64,000 nucleotides of DNA from Gorsachius magnificus (GCA_034008185.1 CM067083.1:124452337-124516336), one strand, 5' to 3'. Positions 49,824 through 62,267 are shown, counted from the stretch's first letter. Made by a program: numbers and translations. Notes: a model not told the origin generated them from the letters alone.

Positions 49824-51567
49824 GTAAAATATTGGTCAATTGGTATTGAGGGAGAGCTGCTCGATGACTTTACTCAAAGTAGCAGAGGGGAAAGTATTGA
49901 CCAGAAGGCACGATAGGAGCCAGGTTGACTGCTGAACTAAAATGATCTGCAAAGGTCTTTCAAAAAAAACTTAATGACTAAAAAGCGCCTTGATGATATC
50001 GCTGAAAAGCTTTTTTTCTTTGGTTAATTTTTAGTTCAGTGCTTTCACCTCCTTCCTGAAGGTACCTGGTAACTAGTTTGTGATATTCCATTTTTTAACA
50101 GAACAAAACCCTTAAATCAGAGAGAAGGCAGGAAGGTTTCTTTTTAATTTATGCTATTAGAAGTTCTCCTTCCTTTCTTTTTCCCACGCATGCACTTACT
50201 TGACTGAACAATTGGAAGAAAAGCTCTTAGTCTGAGGCCAGAGAAATCTTGCAGGAGAGATTTCAGCACAAACAAATGAGACTTGATATTCTTGATATTT
50301 CTAAGGTCAAATAAAAATATGAGCGGGGGTGGAGAGAAGGAGGGGGAGGGAGGAATTGCATTTGTATTTGAAGTCAGAAGCAAGTACGTTTACCCAGTCT
50401 TGATTTTTCTCAGAAGGTCGCTGTGGCAGTGGGCATTCACAGTGCCCTTCGTGATCTGCTCTCACACTGCTCCCTCCTTGAACCTCCCTCCGAAACCCGG
50501 TTATCAGCCACAGTTTGCAGATCCTCCAGTAAAGTTAGGCCCATGTTTTGCCTTTCTAGGCTTGTCCGACTTCCTAGAGAAAACATCACGCAAACCTCCT
50601 GCTCCTTGAGACTGTTCCAAAGGGGTTTAATTGCTTTGGTGTCCTGGTGTTCAGGCAGGGGCAGATCCTCACCACGACTGTTCCGTGCATCTGTATTGTG
50701 ATTTAGTGCTCCCTCTTTCTAGCTCACCTTCTTTTAAAGAGGTTTTAAGGTGTTACTGCATCCAGCAATAGTGAAGTCTTCAGCTACTGCACGTGTGTCT
50801 GTAACCCCACGTCAACTTGTGCTGCTGACCTGTATGTTGGTATTTAACCTGGATAGTTCTCTAGGCTACATCTAGCTCCTCACTGCCTTTGCCATCTCAC
50901 TTGGATCTTGTTGTTGCAGTACAAAAGACCAGAAAATAAACTCCAGTCTGTCTTCCTTCCAGCTGGGCTTTCCATACCACTTAATCTCTCCTAAGCTGAT
51001 GCCCTGGACTTTCTCCTTAAATCATTCTTCCCAGTCTCTCTCCAGTAGCAAGCTGGGATTTGGCAGACAGCTTTGCCAGCCACAGAAGCTTCCATCCCTC
51101 CTGCTGACTTTTCACTTCAAAAACAGGCAGGGGAGACAACCTCTGTGGTGCAGCTAAGCCTTTTCAATTGAGCTCTTTAGGGCTACTAGTGAACTCTTCC
51201 CTGGGTTTGATACTAAAACCACATCATTTCATCTGAACCTGATCAAGACCAGCTGGAGAAGCAGGGAGAGCTGATCCATGGCAGTCAGGGCTGAGCTGAA
51301 CCATTAAAAGAGCTTGTCAGGCTGGCAGTCATCGCTTTTAGAAGAACCAAATCTGTAAATATCTCTGCTGTGCAGATGATTATAGATTTTAATTTAGTGA
51401 GGCAGAAATGCTGCAGCTGGTGGAATGAGGAACCAAACAGGCTGTTGCAATATAGCTTGAAATGTAAGGTACTGTTGTGGTTTTTTTGTGTTGTAGGAGA
51501 AAACTATAGATACGCTTTTGTCCTCTTGTCTCTTAGCTTGGAAAAGGCCAAGGCAAGGAGGGGACTT

Positions 51568-51684
51568 AACTTTCAAGATGCAGCTGGACAGGGTGCTGGG
51601 CCATCTTTAGACTGTGCTCTTGCCTAGAAACGTTGGACCAAATGATCCTTGAGGTCCCTTCCAATCTGGTAGTCTATGATTCTG
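51568..51684 (+). mobile_element. CR1 LINE 3' tail (subfamily of the 35784 copy)
   Basis: TTCAAGATGCAGCTGGACAG, GGTGCTGGGCCATCTTTAG, then TGATCCTTGAGGTCCCTTCC and TCTATGATTCTG are the sense version of the 35784 tail. About 115 bp remain. Confidence 0.88.
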
Positions 51685-52966
51685 AGACTTGTAGGAATCT
51701 TATCTGTTTGCAGGCTCAATAGTAAAGATCAGCCAGCTCATCAGCTCTGGCAGTTCTGGCTTCTGTCTTTGGGGAATGGCTTGGGGAGGAGTGCGTTTGA
51801 GGGATGGGGATCAGTCATGCCAACACTGCAACTTGGGTCTGTGGTTGGTGAAAAGAAATTATTCTTGAGGAACCTTAGGGGAGGGACCGGCCATTGGCTG
51901 TCGTGATCGCCAGCCACTGAGTACGAGTGGAGATATGTGGTTGGGACACAGATTTTTAAAGCAGCATGCCAGAATACATCATCCGTCCTCACTTCTGTGG
52001 TTCTTAATGAAGCACGGATATTCCTCTGCCTTTCACTGTGCTGTTTGAGTAAAGCAGAGAAGAGTTTGTCTACTCTAGAATCCTGGTACAACAGTGAATC
52101 CTGATTTTAGCATGGCCCACTGTGAAAAACAAACACAAACCCCCACTTTTTTCTGCTGTTTGGGAGATTGTTGCTTTGTACTGATAATGGAATTTAAAAG
52201 AATTCAGAGGACAGGGCAGGAGATAGAGCTGTGCTTGTTCTAGATCCTCTTGAGTTTCAGTATGAATTGGATTTTCACACATTCATTCCCTGTCTCAAAG
52301 TCCGGCTTTTGGAAATACATGGGCAGGTAGATGTTGTTGCCGCTAGAGCAATTTTAGCCCATTGGTGGAGGTAACTTCCCTCCGAGTACAGCAGCACTAG
52401 TGGAATGAAACAAGCATTTGCAGCTCAACTGCTTTGGATAAAATTATTGTGGCTGCACTTTGCTGACAAAAGTTGGGTTAAGCTAAGCATTGGACTTTCC
52501 AATAAACCCGCTAAGACGTGAATGCACGTAGTCTCCCGCAGTTGGAGTGCTTGTACTGTCACAACTGTTTGCTTACATGAATGGATGCCAAATTACTCAA
52601 CTTCCATTGGCTTTGCTGAGAGGCATAAAAGTTGACGCAAGCCATAACCCATCTATCAAGCACTGAGCTTGGAGCCTCGTCTCCTCCTGTCTGACTTCTA
52701 AGGGAAGGAAGATTTCTTTTGGCTGTCTTTTGTTTTCTCCATCATTTCTCCTCAGCGATGCTCTGTGGACGCCAAATCAGCATTGGCTTTACTTTCTGAT
52801 ATTTGGGTAGGACTTCTGCAGCAGTTTTCATGTGATGATTTAAATGCAAGAAAAGGGTTGCTGAGATTCACAAACTGGCTATTTAAGGACTCTCTGGTGC
52901 CTTAGCATAGATTTTGCCAGCGTTAGACCTTTGCAGTGTAGGGTAAAAATGGACTATGCCAAAGTC

Positions 52967-52983
52967 TTTTTTTTTTTTTTTTT
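52967..52983. repeat. Poly-T run (17 nt)
   Basis: Seventeen consecutive T occur in the intron. There is no adjacent retrogene body. Confidence 0.8.
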
Positions 52984-53314
52984 CTGTTATTCTTTCATGT
53001 ATGTTGACTTTGCCTCCAGAGCCTGCTGTTTGTGAATCAAAGGGTACGTTTCCTCATGAGCCATAATGGTTGCTTAGTGAATTGATTTTTGCCAGCATGT
53101 CTTTCCATTTATCACTAAGACCTCTTTCCGAGGTATATTAGGGATGGATCGGTGAGCATTTTTATTTTGAAGTCTGCCCATTTGAAATTCATCCTTGCAA
53201 CTTCATGCTATTTCAGCTTAGGTTTGAACCCAATATGTAGCTGGAAATCTGTGTGTTTCAGAGCTTAATGGTTTTCTCCCATGTAATTTTTTTTTGTTCC
53301 CTTTCTGTTCCTAG

Positions 53315-53380
53315 TGTCGTGATGTAAGGACAAGAGAGGTTGGAATTCAAGAAATCCATCATAAAGTGAGACCATATCAG
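53315..53380 (+). CDS. ELP3: ELP3 exon: conserved [10 protein letters not shown] segment (human residues ~398-419)
   Basis: This 66-nt exon is too short to stand out as an open frame on its own. I located it by extending the ELP3 reading across TTTCTGTTCCTAG and up to GTAAAATTTG. Its 22 codons begin [10 protein letters not shown], continue [12 protein letters not shown] and keep phase 0 at both ends, so skipping would remove 22 residues in frame. The Cys-Arg-Asp...Arg-Thr-Arg-Glu block is one of the most invariant parts of the family and lies at the domain interface near the tRNA path. It matches human residue for residue in my recollection, apart from any codon-level change. Confidence 0.95.
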
Positions 53381-54201
53381 GTAAAATTTGTCTTTTTTTC
53401 CAGGAGCTTGCTTCAGACACAATTTGTTTTACGTCTTTGGTGTGGAGGCGTTGGGACTCATTTGTTGCACGTCCAATCCTGCGGTTTGCCTTTGTAGCTG
53501 GATCCAATTTTCCATTTATTTTCACAGCAGCTTTGGATGTTTCTTGTTTGAGCACAGTTGCATGTTGAAATGCATGGACCACCACGTTCAATAAACTGAC
53601 TACAGCCAGCAGTTATTTTGGTATTTGCATTGTTATAACAAAAGAAGCAGCTCTTACTGCTTCTCAGCCTTCCCTTTTCTCCCTCCTCATTACAAATCTG
53701 GCTTTAGAAAATACCAAAACCACAGCGCGTGCATGCTGAACAGGAATGAATGTTTAGCAAGATGAATTTACAGCTTTTTTTGGGAATGTGTATGTTTATA
53801 TAGGCAAAAAGTATGTGTATAAATACACTTCTGCACATGTATGTATACGTTTACATGTGAGTAGATCCAGTCAGCATATGACACGTGTTGTTTTTTACCT
53901 TCCTAAAATAGTCCACAAAAAGATTGCTATGCTTATTTCATAGAAAGGAAAATGTTTATATATGGCACCTAAAGAGACGAGCTTTCTAAGATCACACAGG
54001 GTTGGATTCATCTTAGTATACATGTATGCTGTGGCTAATGAATCACACCTTGCAAGTATTCCCTTCCTCTTCCTTCGGGGACGTTAAGGAAGGACTTGAA
54101 ATGATTGCAGAGTTTGTCCATCATATATCTCCTTTACTTTCAAACAAGAATTCTCTGTGCCAGGCCCCCAGGTAGAAAGCTGAATCAGAATGACACTTGC
54201 A

Positions 54202-54290
54202 TACCTCTCTCCTCTTCTGTGCAATGGGCACGTACGTACCCGCTTTCTAAATGTGAGCCACTAAACTGGGGTTAGGCTTTCAGTGTGTCA
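54202..54290 (+). mobile_element. Possible MIR-like SINE scrap
   Basis: ACCTCTCTCCTCTTCTGTG then CAATGGGCACGTACGTACC resembles the MIR segment CCTCATCTGTAAAATGGG. The match is weak. Confidence 0.3.
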
Positions 54291-55518
54291 GGGCAGAGCG
54301 AGCTTCCTAACAGAGGTCCCCTCAGTTGTATTTTGGAAGCTCCACTGATTATTTAGGCTTCAAAGAGGCTCTGACTTTGGTGCCAGAAATTAAGAAGCAT
54401 GAATATTCTCCGAGTTTAGCATCTGGGAGATGTTCTCACTTTGCAAATCGGAGATTACTGGGAGCCATATTCTGTTTTTCTCCTGCCGTTATGTGAATTC
54501 AGATGGAGTGCAATATTTCCCATCTTGCATAGCATGGATATCCAGCATGGAACTGTATAATGATCCCAAATAAATTATCTTGTTCTTAGCAGATTTCTGC
54601 AAGAACTGAGGCTGTACGGACTTGTTCGTACGTAGGCCATGCAGCCTTTGTGCTCTGCTCCCATTACCTAATCTGTGGTCATTTCACGAAATATCTTCCA
54701 AAGACGGCTGTTGTCAGCAGCGCTAATCTAATTTAAATTGTAAATTTCTTGAGTAGTTAGCAAATAGCTTATCACAGGGTTTTCAAAGCAACGTTATGTT
54801 GAAAATTCCCTTTGTTAAACTCATCTGTCTGAGTGGCAGGAGGATGTCATTATGTAGTCTTCGCAAAATTTATCATGACAGCAAGCAAGAGAAATATTCT
54901 GAAGATGGTATAATTTTTCATGCGCTTTAGACTAATGACAAGGTACAATGTTTTTCTTGGCTTCATAAGTAAACAACGCATCCTCTCGATAAGAGGCTAT
55001 CATGTCAGATCTGAAATAAATAAATGGCTTGCTGTAATTAGTTACACTTTATGCAACTTCTGTCTGTTAAGGATCGGTGGGCTGTATGTGTTTCTATAAT
55101 GGCGATGGTGTGTCTGCTTTTAAAAGAATTTTTTTTAAAAAAATCAATTTGAAGTAGATTACTTGCCTGTAGCTGGTTATTTCCAGAGCTGTCTCTAAGC
55201 TGCCTTTTCAATTAGTGGCGTTTCTCCATAGCAGCAGAAGGTATTTGCTTGCTCTCAGAATGGTTAAGGCTACACAGTGCTACGTAATAGCCTTAAAAAT
55301 GCTCTAGTGAATTGTTGCTGTAAAGAGACGTTGGATTGACAGTTTTTGAAAGGCGAGGGGCAATGACAGCTCTGTTTCAGATAGGAACCTACATTAGTGT
55401 TAAAGCAGAAAGTGTAAGACGTAGAAGCTGCCGTTCCTGCAAAACGAGGGGGTTGTATCAAGATAATGATCTCAATATAGAGCCTTTGTAGGAATAAGGC
55501 AGATTTTTAAGCTGGGAG

Positions 55519-55806
55519 TAGAATCACAGAATGGTTTAGGTTGGAAAAGCCCTTTAAGATCATTGAGTCCAACCGTTCCCCTACCCCTGCCATCCCACCC
55601 CCAAACCCTGGCCCTCAGCACCGCCTCTGCCCGGCTGTTAAATCCCCCCCAGGGCTGGGGACTCAACCCCTTCCCTGGGCAGCCCCTTCCAGTGCCTGAC
55701 AGCCCTTTTGGGGAAGGAATTTTTCCAAATATCCGTTCTAAACCTGCCCTGGTGCAACTTCAGGCCGTTTCCACTCCTTCTATCGCCCTTACCAGAGAGA
55801 AGAGAC
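55519..55806 (-). mobile_element. CR1 LINE 3' end
   Basis: The antisense copy starts TAGAATCACAGAATGGTTTAG and includes CTACCCCTGCCATCCCACC, CCCCTTCCCTGGGCAGCC and GTTCTAAACCTGCCCTGG. It ends about AGAGAAGAGACC, leaving about 290 bp. Confidence 0.93.
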
Positions 55807-57201
55807 CAGAAGTAGCTGCTTTAGGTCAAGAATGTAATCTGCAACTGGGTTTTCTCTTTGTTTGTCAAAGTAAGTGTAAAACAGACTGTGCCAGACATCT
55901 AACAGGATTGCATACTGACCCACCCTGATGAGGGTTACTCTTACCCAGCGTGCAGGATGGTTTATGGCCACAGGAGCCGACACTGGGAACTACAGTAGGC
56001 TGCCACCCATCGCTATGCACCAACCCACCAGGAGGCGATTCAAGCTGGCTTTGGCCATGTTTATACCAATATCCCAGAAGGAAAAGGCTTTGCACAGCTC
56101 GTGAAAACCCTTTTGAGGTGACTTATGTATCCTAGGACCCTCTTGTGCCCAGGGAAGTGGGGAGAACAAATGACTCGAACCAGTAGGGACTTTTCTGAGC
56201 AGATGAGCTTATCTGGTACATGCTTACGGTGCTATAAAAATGCACACGGTATAAAGCCTTCTGGTGAAGGTTCCTGTAGTCTTAAATTGTTTCTGTCTAC
56301 AAGTGGCTTTCAGACTGGATGTGGGCGTAACAGGGCACTGAGTAGAGGACAAGCAATGGAGCCATGTTTTCTACTTGTTTTGTCCTCAGGAGAAACCAGG
56401 AGTTCTCCAATCTTGCCCTTCCAAACTCTTAGTTATAGCAGTGTTTAATAATATTTCCTGCTTTTTTTAAAAAACAGCAGTAAGCTTTAACCTAACTGCT
56501 TTTCCATATGTGAAGCTAACTGCAGAATCTGGGTATTTTAAAAGCCTCATGATCCTATTTTCCTGTACGTTTCCATTTTACCAGTGATGTTATGTACCTA
56601 ATGGTAGATCTGTATCAGTGTGTGTCAGCCGTCCTGACACACAAGCTGGAGCAGAGTTGTGCTCTTGGAGAATTTGGCACATTGGCAGACATCTGCTTGG
56701 GTGCTTAACCCCGTGAGCTGTACGTCAGCCTTGAAACGAGCCCTGCTTCTGTAGTCAGCAAGGTATTTAATTGTGAGCTGTGTTCACCCAGGCTTCATCA
56801 TGGAGTAGAGCAGGCAGGCGACAGAATCCTGTATGGGTTTTCTGTAAACAAATCTTTAATTCATGGGTTTCTGGGTATTAGAGGATTTGCAGAAAAAAAT
56901 ACTGAAGTCCTTTGCTTTAGGTTTTATAGTAGTACTGGAAAGAGCACGGCAAGGTATATGTAGGGATCGATCCTGTACGGTCAGGATGTAAATGTTAGGA
57001 ACACCAGTGCAGCGCTGGTACACGGGGCATCCGGTGACACTTGCCATTCACATTTGAATTCCTGAAGTTCAAGGAGTCTCTCAAAACGATGGCAGGTATA
57101 TCTATGTGGTGGGTTTAGTTCAGATCAGGAGCGTGCTTGTGAAGCAAATTCTCCCATTGTTCCCCACTTTGAAAGCTTCGGGAAGCACAGAGACCTGGTT
57201 T

Positions 57202-57272
57202 CATAGAATCATAGACTCATAGAATGTTTTGGGTTGGAAGGGACCCCTAGAGGTCATCTAGTCCAACCCCCC
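57202..57272 (-). mobile_element. CR1 LINE 3' tail, about 70 bp
   Basis: CATAGAATCATAGACTCATAG, GTTTTGGGTTGGAAGGGACC and GGTCATCTAGTCCAACCCCC match CR1. It is truncated almost at once. Confidence 0.88.
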
Positions 57273-57980
57273 AACTGGTTTCTTCCAGTTTAATTTAGAA
57301 ATCGCCTTCCAGGAGCGCACCTAGGGTACGCCAGCTGGTAACGGGTGCCTGGTTCATGGGATGAGACCAGGATTAGTCTCTGCTGAAAATCTCCCAACAT
57401 ATATTGCGTCGTCATCAGGCTCTCAGTATTGCAAACTATTGTTGCCACTCCTCTGTGGAGCCAGGCAATTTGGGAAATAATTTTATCTGCTTAGCAGCTG
57501 GTTGTTATTGGTGGGCAAGGGAGTCCCTACAGCAAGGATGGGCAGCTATTTCAGCTCTACCATATAAATTCAAAATGCAAATAGAGTGACTCACTGTGTC
57601 ACCGAAGAGGTGACATTATCATCATTGGCTACAGGTTACATCAAATAAACACAGTGCTACCCCTGCTACATATAAACACAGCTACTGTTACGTGAGATTT
57701 GGTCAGGTCTCCTGTTGCCATAAGGGAGTCTCATCTCGGGTCCTGGGGCTGCTCCTTGATGATGGTAGGTCAGGACTGTCTGAAAAAATTTCTTTTTTTC
57801 TTCTTTCTGCTCTCTTATCCACCAGTTACTCTTTAAAGCGTCTAGGTGCTCTGCAGAAGTAATTTCTTCTACCCAAGCATGGTCTTCATTGTATTCTCCA
57901 CAGTCAGCCAACTCTGACTTCACTTTCCCTTCCACTTGTTGTGATCTCCAGAGCTGCCTTTGCCTAGATTGTTTTAAAAA

Positions 57981-58212
57981 ATCACAGAATCACAGAATGG
58001 CAAGGGTTGGAAGGAATCTCAGGAGATCATCTAGTCCAACCCTTCCGCTAAAGCAGGTTCACCTAGAGCATGTTACACAGGACTTCATCCAGGCGGGGGT
58101 TGAAGATCTCCAGAGAAGGAGACTCCACAGCCCCCCTGGGCAGCCTGTGCCAAGGCTCCATCACTCTCAAAGTAAAGAAGTTTTTCCTCATGTTCAGCTG
58201 AAACCTCTTATG
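57981..58212 (-). mobile_element. CR1 LINE 3' end (subfamily of the 46442 copy)
   Basis: ATCACAGAATCACAGAATGG, GCAAGGGTTGGAAGGAATC and AGCATGTTACACAGGACTTC match CR1. It stops at GAAACCTCTTATG and is closely similar to the first 230 bp of the 46442 copy. Confidence 0.93.
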
Positions 58213-58366
58213 ATTTAAGGCAAGTAGTATGTTGTTACTGGTCAGTTCTCAGGGTGCTTGTCTGGATGGTTTTGGCGTCTTCAGTACTGTCTGAATGAGT
58301 AAGAAAACACTTCCTGCTGATTCTGTAAAGCACATGTAATGCAATACTCACTCATTGTGGTCAGTT

Positions 58367-58425
58367 AATGGTTGGACTTGATGATCTTAAAGGTCTTTTC
58401 CAACCTAAATGATTCTATGATTCTA
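58367..58425 (+). mobile_element. CR1 LINE 3' tail, about 60 bp
   Basis: GGTTGGACTTGATGATCTTAA, GGTCTTTTCCAACCTAAATG and ATTCTATGATTCTA are in sense orientation. It lies 155 bp from the oppositely oriented copy at 57981. Confidence 0.88.
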
Positions 58426-58749
58426 ACACCAACTCTTTCAGATCCACTCCTGTTGCACTACATAGTTTGCCTCTCTAGGTAGATCCTGTATGGTGCTGGA
58501 AAGAACTAATTGGTAATTAGTAAAAAAGTTGACTGCTGCTTAGAAGACCCATGTTCTGTAGACATCTCAAGCCATTTCTTTTGCAAAGCAGTAGACGTGG
58601 GCCTAAATGCAGGTTTAGTGAAGGCAGATGCAAAACTATTCATTCTACATTACCAAGTTTGTAACTGGAGCTGAGTTTCAATTAGAGCAAGTCCCTTGCT
58701 TAGTGGCAAGAGTTGCTCCCCTGTTTATTTTGCAGCGATTACAAAACTC

Positions 58750-59079
58750 ATAGAATATAGAATCATAGAATGGTTTAGGTTGGAAAAGCCCTTTAAGAAC
58801 ACCAAGGCCAACCATTGCCCTACCCTGCCATCCCACCACTAAACCCTGGCCCTCAGCACCGCCTCTGCCCGGCTGTTAAATCCCCCCAGGGCTGGGGACT
58901 CGACCTGGGACTTCCCTGGGCAGCCCCTTCCAGTGCTTGACAACCCTTTCGGGGAAGAAGTTTTTCCCAATATCCAACCTCACCCTGCCCTGGCACAACT
59001 TGAGGCCAGTTCCTTTCATCCTATCGTCCATTACCAGGAGCAGAGCCTGACCCCCACCTCGCTACGCCCTCCTTTCAGG
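58750..59079 (-). mobile_element. CR1 LINE 3' end
   Basis: The antisense copy starts ATAGAATATAGAATCATAG and includes GGTTGGAAAAGCCCTTTAAG, CATCCCACCACTAAACCC and CTGGCACAACTTGAGGCC. It ends near CCCTCCTTTCAGG after about 330 bp. An extra GACCTGGGA-type insertion sits near 58905. Confidence 0.93.
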
Positions 59080-59467
59080 AGAACTTGAGTAACTCAAGAA
59101 ACGCAGGGTTTAGGCTTCTGACTTACAAACAGGTAACCATGTGGGTTCCCAGCCCTTCCTGAAAGCTTGCAAATCAGAATAGAAGACTAGCTCTGTCCCA
59201 CTGGCAAATACATGTCTATTGAAGTAGTTGCGTGTTTCATCTTTAATATGACTGCAGTAACAGCAGTTCTTATCCAGTACTGCTAAAATCCATCTAGAAT
59301 TAAATTGGCCTTTAAGAAAGCACTTCATGTTTTCTCTGAATCATAATAGTTTATGGATCCATGAAATTGGTTTTGGTCCGTTCAACATGTTGCTTAAATA
59401 TTTTTAAAGAAGTTTTCCTTTTTTCTTCTCCTCTTTGTATGCATCACCGCTGCTTCTCTTTGACCAG

Positions 59468-59695
59468 ATTGAATTAGTTAGAAGAGATTACGTGGCTAAC
59501 GGTGGCTGGGAGACCTTCCTGTCCTACGAAGATCCAGAGCAGGATATTCTCGTTGGCCTCCTGCGACTGCGGAAGTGTTCAGAGGAGTCATTCAGACCTG
59601 AGCTGAAAGGAGGCGTTTCCATTGTGCGGGAACTGCACGTCTATGGGAGCGTGGTCCCTGTGAGCAGTCGGGATCCTTCAAAATTTCAACACCAG
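59468..59695 (+). CDS. ELP3: ELP3 exon: first half of acetyl-CoA (KAT-like) domain (human residues ~420-495)
   Basis: The acceptor is TGCTTCTCTTTGACCAG and the donor is CACCAGGTACTC. The 76 codons run from [13 protein letters not shown] through [11 protein letters not shown] and [14 protein letters not shown] to SKFQHQ. This is the start of the GNAT-like fold. The final Gln-His-Gln together with Gly-Phe-Gly at the start of the next exon forms the Q-x-x-G-x-G acetyl-CoA pyrophosphate-binding motif, so the intron splits the motif. Compared with human, FRPELKGG replaces FRFELGGG, a Pro and a Lys in a loop. The length of 228 nt in phase 0-0 would allow in-frame skipping, but that would destroy the domain. 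Confidence 0.97.
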
Positions 59696-62185
59696 GTACT
59701 CCAAGCCACCTTTATTTTTCATCCATGCCTCTTTCTTGCATCCTCCTCCCCTTTCCCCAGTATAATCGGAGAATAATTTTATTTAATATCTGAGATTCAT
59801 TCCGTTGAATTATAGTCCACTGCAATAGGAACAGAATTGAATTTGAGCCCCTTCTTGCATTTCGCCTGCTGACATCATGCTGCTTCTGAGTTCTTGCTAG
59901 TGTGGTCGTGTTTAGGCAATTGCAACTGCTCTGAGAGAAAAAAAAAAAAGCATGCCTGAACGCTATCAACATTGCTTCATGCCCGTACAATACGAGCTCA
60001 TCTATGCTGGTACTAATTTGGCTTTCAAGTCCTAAGCATGTTTGGTTCTGAAGCATCTTCCCTTTGATATCCTGTACATCAGAATTCACTGCAAACTGAC
60101 TAAAAATGAAACAAAGATACATCCAGTGTGTCTTTTCATTTCCTTCTAAAATTAGTCTTGTTTGATAGATGAATTTCACTTCTGAAATCTGACATAAATA
60201 CATATGGGAAGGTGAGATTTTATTCCGTTTTCTTTCAAAGGAACATTTCTTGAATACATTTTTCCTCCCCAAACAAGAAATCCAACTTTGGTTCCAAGAT
60301 GTGCATCAGTTTAAGTGATTTGATGAGACTCCCGAGCAAAGTCTCTTAGTTGGGTCTGACAGTTTGTCGCTCCAGACACCCTTGTGAGGCTATTTCATAT
60401 CTATCTTAAAGCATGTGAAGAATGGAGTGGAAAGCTATTTCTAATTCCTTGCAGTAACTGGTATGAAAATGGCACATTATCCTTCTGCTGCGTGTAACAT
60501 GCTGTGGCTTGCAGTGAGCAAAAATGCGAATTAAATTTTGCCCCGGTAGGTTTTGAACCTTTAGACCGAGCTTTTCAAAAAGCAATCAGTTTGTCCTCTT
60601 TGCCAGAAGTGCTTAGGGCTGATGTTTTAAATTAACTTCCTTGTATTTATTAATTTTTCCCCGAGTATATGCATTCAGATGCAGTCTTGCTAGATGCTGA
60701 TGATGTGTGACCATAAGGCAGTGTCTGGATGGGGAAAAAAAAAAGTGGATTTTTCACTATAAAATAGTTAACACTTAAAAATATAGAAAGGAAAAAGTGG
60801 TCATCGTGAGTATTTGAAAAAAAAAATTTAAAAAGAGAGAGAGAAAAATCAATTGAAATAGCCAACTACAAACAGTAAAATAGGCTGCAAATTGAAATTT
60901 CATGGCATATGACGCACTCATGTTCGTTCGGAATAGTTAGTGTTCAAGAGGTTAATCAGAAAGTGTTCTTCACAGTTGTGGGGGCAATTTCTGATTAGAA
61001 GGATGCTTTAGAATGAAGATTTCTGTGTGTTATTTAAAAATGCCTGTAAGTGTTAAATGTTTTTTAGAATTAAATCACATCTACTTCAGTGTTGCCACAG
61101 CCCAGTTCTGTACGTCTTGTCAGGAAAACAGATGAACAAAGAGCCGAGTATAATTCCTGCATCCTAATGTTAGAAGTGAATTAATCCAATCAATTATTCC
61201 CAGACACATAGGACAACAAAGTTGTTAAATAGAGTGGAAAGGCTATTCCCTTATTTTGAAGCATTATTATGATTCCAGTAGCACTCATGCTGTGCAAGAT
61301 TTCCAAATGTAAATAGAGGCATGGATCTGGCCCAGAATATTAACATGTTCTTCTGCAATTCTTTTTGATTTGGCATCTCCTGTGTCGCGAGCTGAGCCTA
61401 GGAGAGCAGCACAGAGCTTGAGCCTAGCCTAGGTCTGCAAGGGTCACGCGGAGGTTTGATGCAGCCGTGGTGGGTAGCCCCAACAAGCCCTGTGGTCGCT
61501 GCGTGCCTCAGTTCTTCATCCTGAAACAAGCACGGTAACAGCTCCTGACTCCTGGAAGGGTTGTGGAAATGAAGATTGCGAGGGGCTAAGGCCACGTGTC
61601 TGTCAGAAAAGTGAACAGCAGCAGGGGTCTCTGGATCTGTAGTGTCTGGCCACATCTGTTTTGACTCATGTCCCCGGTCAGAGTGGCACTGGGATCCTTC
61701 TGCACTTAGAAAGCATAGGCAATCATCTGGTGTGTGTGTTCTGGCTTTGTTTAATTCACTAGCACAAACCCAGGTCTAGTAAGGGAGATGTTAAGACAGG
61801 CTGTTGTTGTTCAGGGTTGGTTCTCCCAGCAGGCTAGACTTGTTCAGCGCCAGGAATTACGGGATGCATACCAACTTGACTTACCATCAGTGGATTTAAC
61901 TTCATTCAGTTCCTGCCATTGAGAAGCAGTCAGACATTAGGACTGCCCGTGAATAATGTCACGACCCAGAAAAACCCCCTGAGAAAGCTCCACTGTAAAG
62001 CGTAGTGTTGGTACACCTCTCCTGCGGTACTCCCCTGAAGCCCTCTCCTGCGGTAAGGTTTTGATCATTCATGTGCCAAAAATATGACTCCTTTGGAACT
62101 GTACTAGTGCTTACATTCTGACCTTGCTTATGCTTTCTATTTTTACAGAACTTACCTTTTCTTCCTGTTATTTCTCCTATTACAG
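59696..62185 (+). other. ELP3 intron (2.5 kb)
   Basis: The intron splits the acetyl-CoA-binding motif. It contains a MIR-like SINE relic (61503-61590) and A-rich runs near 59939 and 60818. No gene or CR1 copy was seen. Confidence 0.9.
61503..61590 (+). mobile_element. MIR-like SINE relic
   Basis: GTGCCTCAGTTCTTCATCC, then GTAACAGCTCCTGACTCC, GGGTTGTGGAAATGAAGAT and GGGCTAAGG line up in order with the MIR 3' half (CTGTGCCTCAGTTTCCTCATC ... GGGTTGTTGTGAGGATTAAAT). This is an ancient amniote-shared repeat. Confidence 0.5.
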
Positions 62186-62267
62186 GGATTTGGTATGTTA
62201 CTAATGGAGGAGGCAGAAAGAATAGCCAAGGAGGAGCATGGGTCATGGAAAATTGCCGTAATTTCAG
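62186..62267 (+). CDS. ELP3: ELP3 exon: acetyl-CoA binding helix of KAT-like domain (human residues ~496-523)
   Basis: The acceptor is TTTCTCCTATTACAG and the donor is TTTCAGGTACCT. The 27 codons begin [20 protein letters not shown] and end WKIAVIS, with the first base of a Gly codon at the donor. GFG completes the acetyl-CoA-binding motif begun in the previous exon, and the helix after it holds the cofactor. The Trp (62246-62248) sits where I remember Gly in human. The last coding exon, expected to carry GTRNYYRKIGY with the conserved tyrosines, is not found in the remaining 1.7 kb. A 35-bp TA repeat starts 27 bp after the donor. Confidence 0.96.

Larger units (their letters stand above)
49824..53314 (+). 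other. ELP3 intron (3.5 kb)
   Basis: The intron holds one short CR1 3' tail (51568-51684) and a 17-nt poly-T run (52967-52983). Nothing else is recognised in it. Confidence 0.9.
53381..59467 (+). other. ELP3 intron (6.1 kb)
   Basis: The second half carries five CR1 pieces (55519, 57202, 57981, 58367 and 58750). The first half (53381-55500) is repeat-poor, with a faint MIR-like scrap and an AT-rich stretch at 54700-55080 that looks less decayed than its surroundings. Confidence 0.9.

Noticed and set aside
59712..60272. 186-codon minus-strand frame
   Set aside because: It starts without ATG, has no family motif, contains poly-Phe and poly-Lys translated from A/T runs, and lies in an ELP3 intron.
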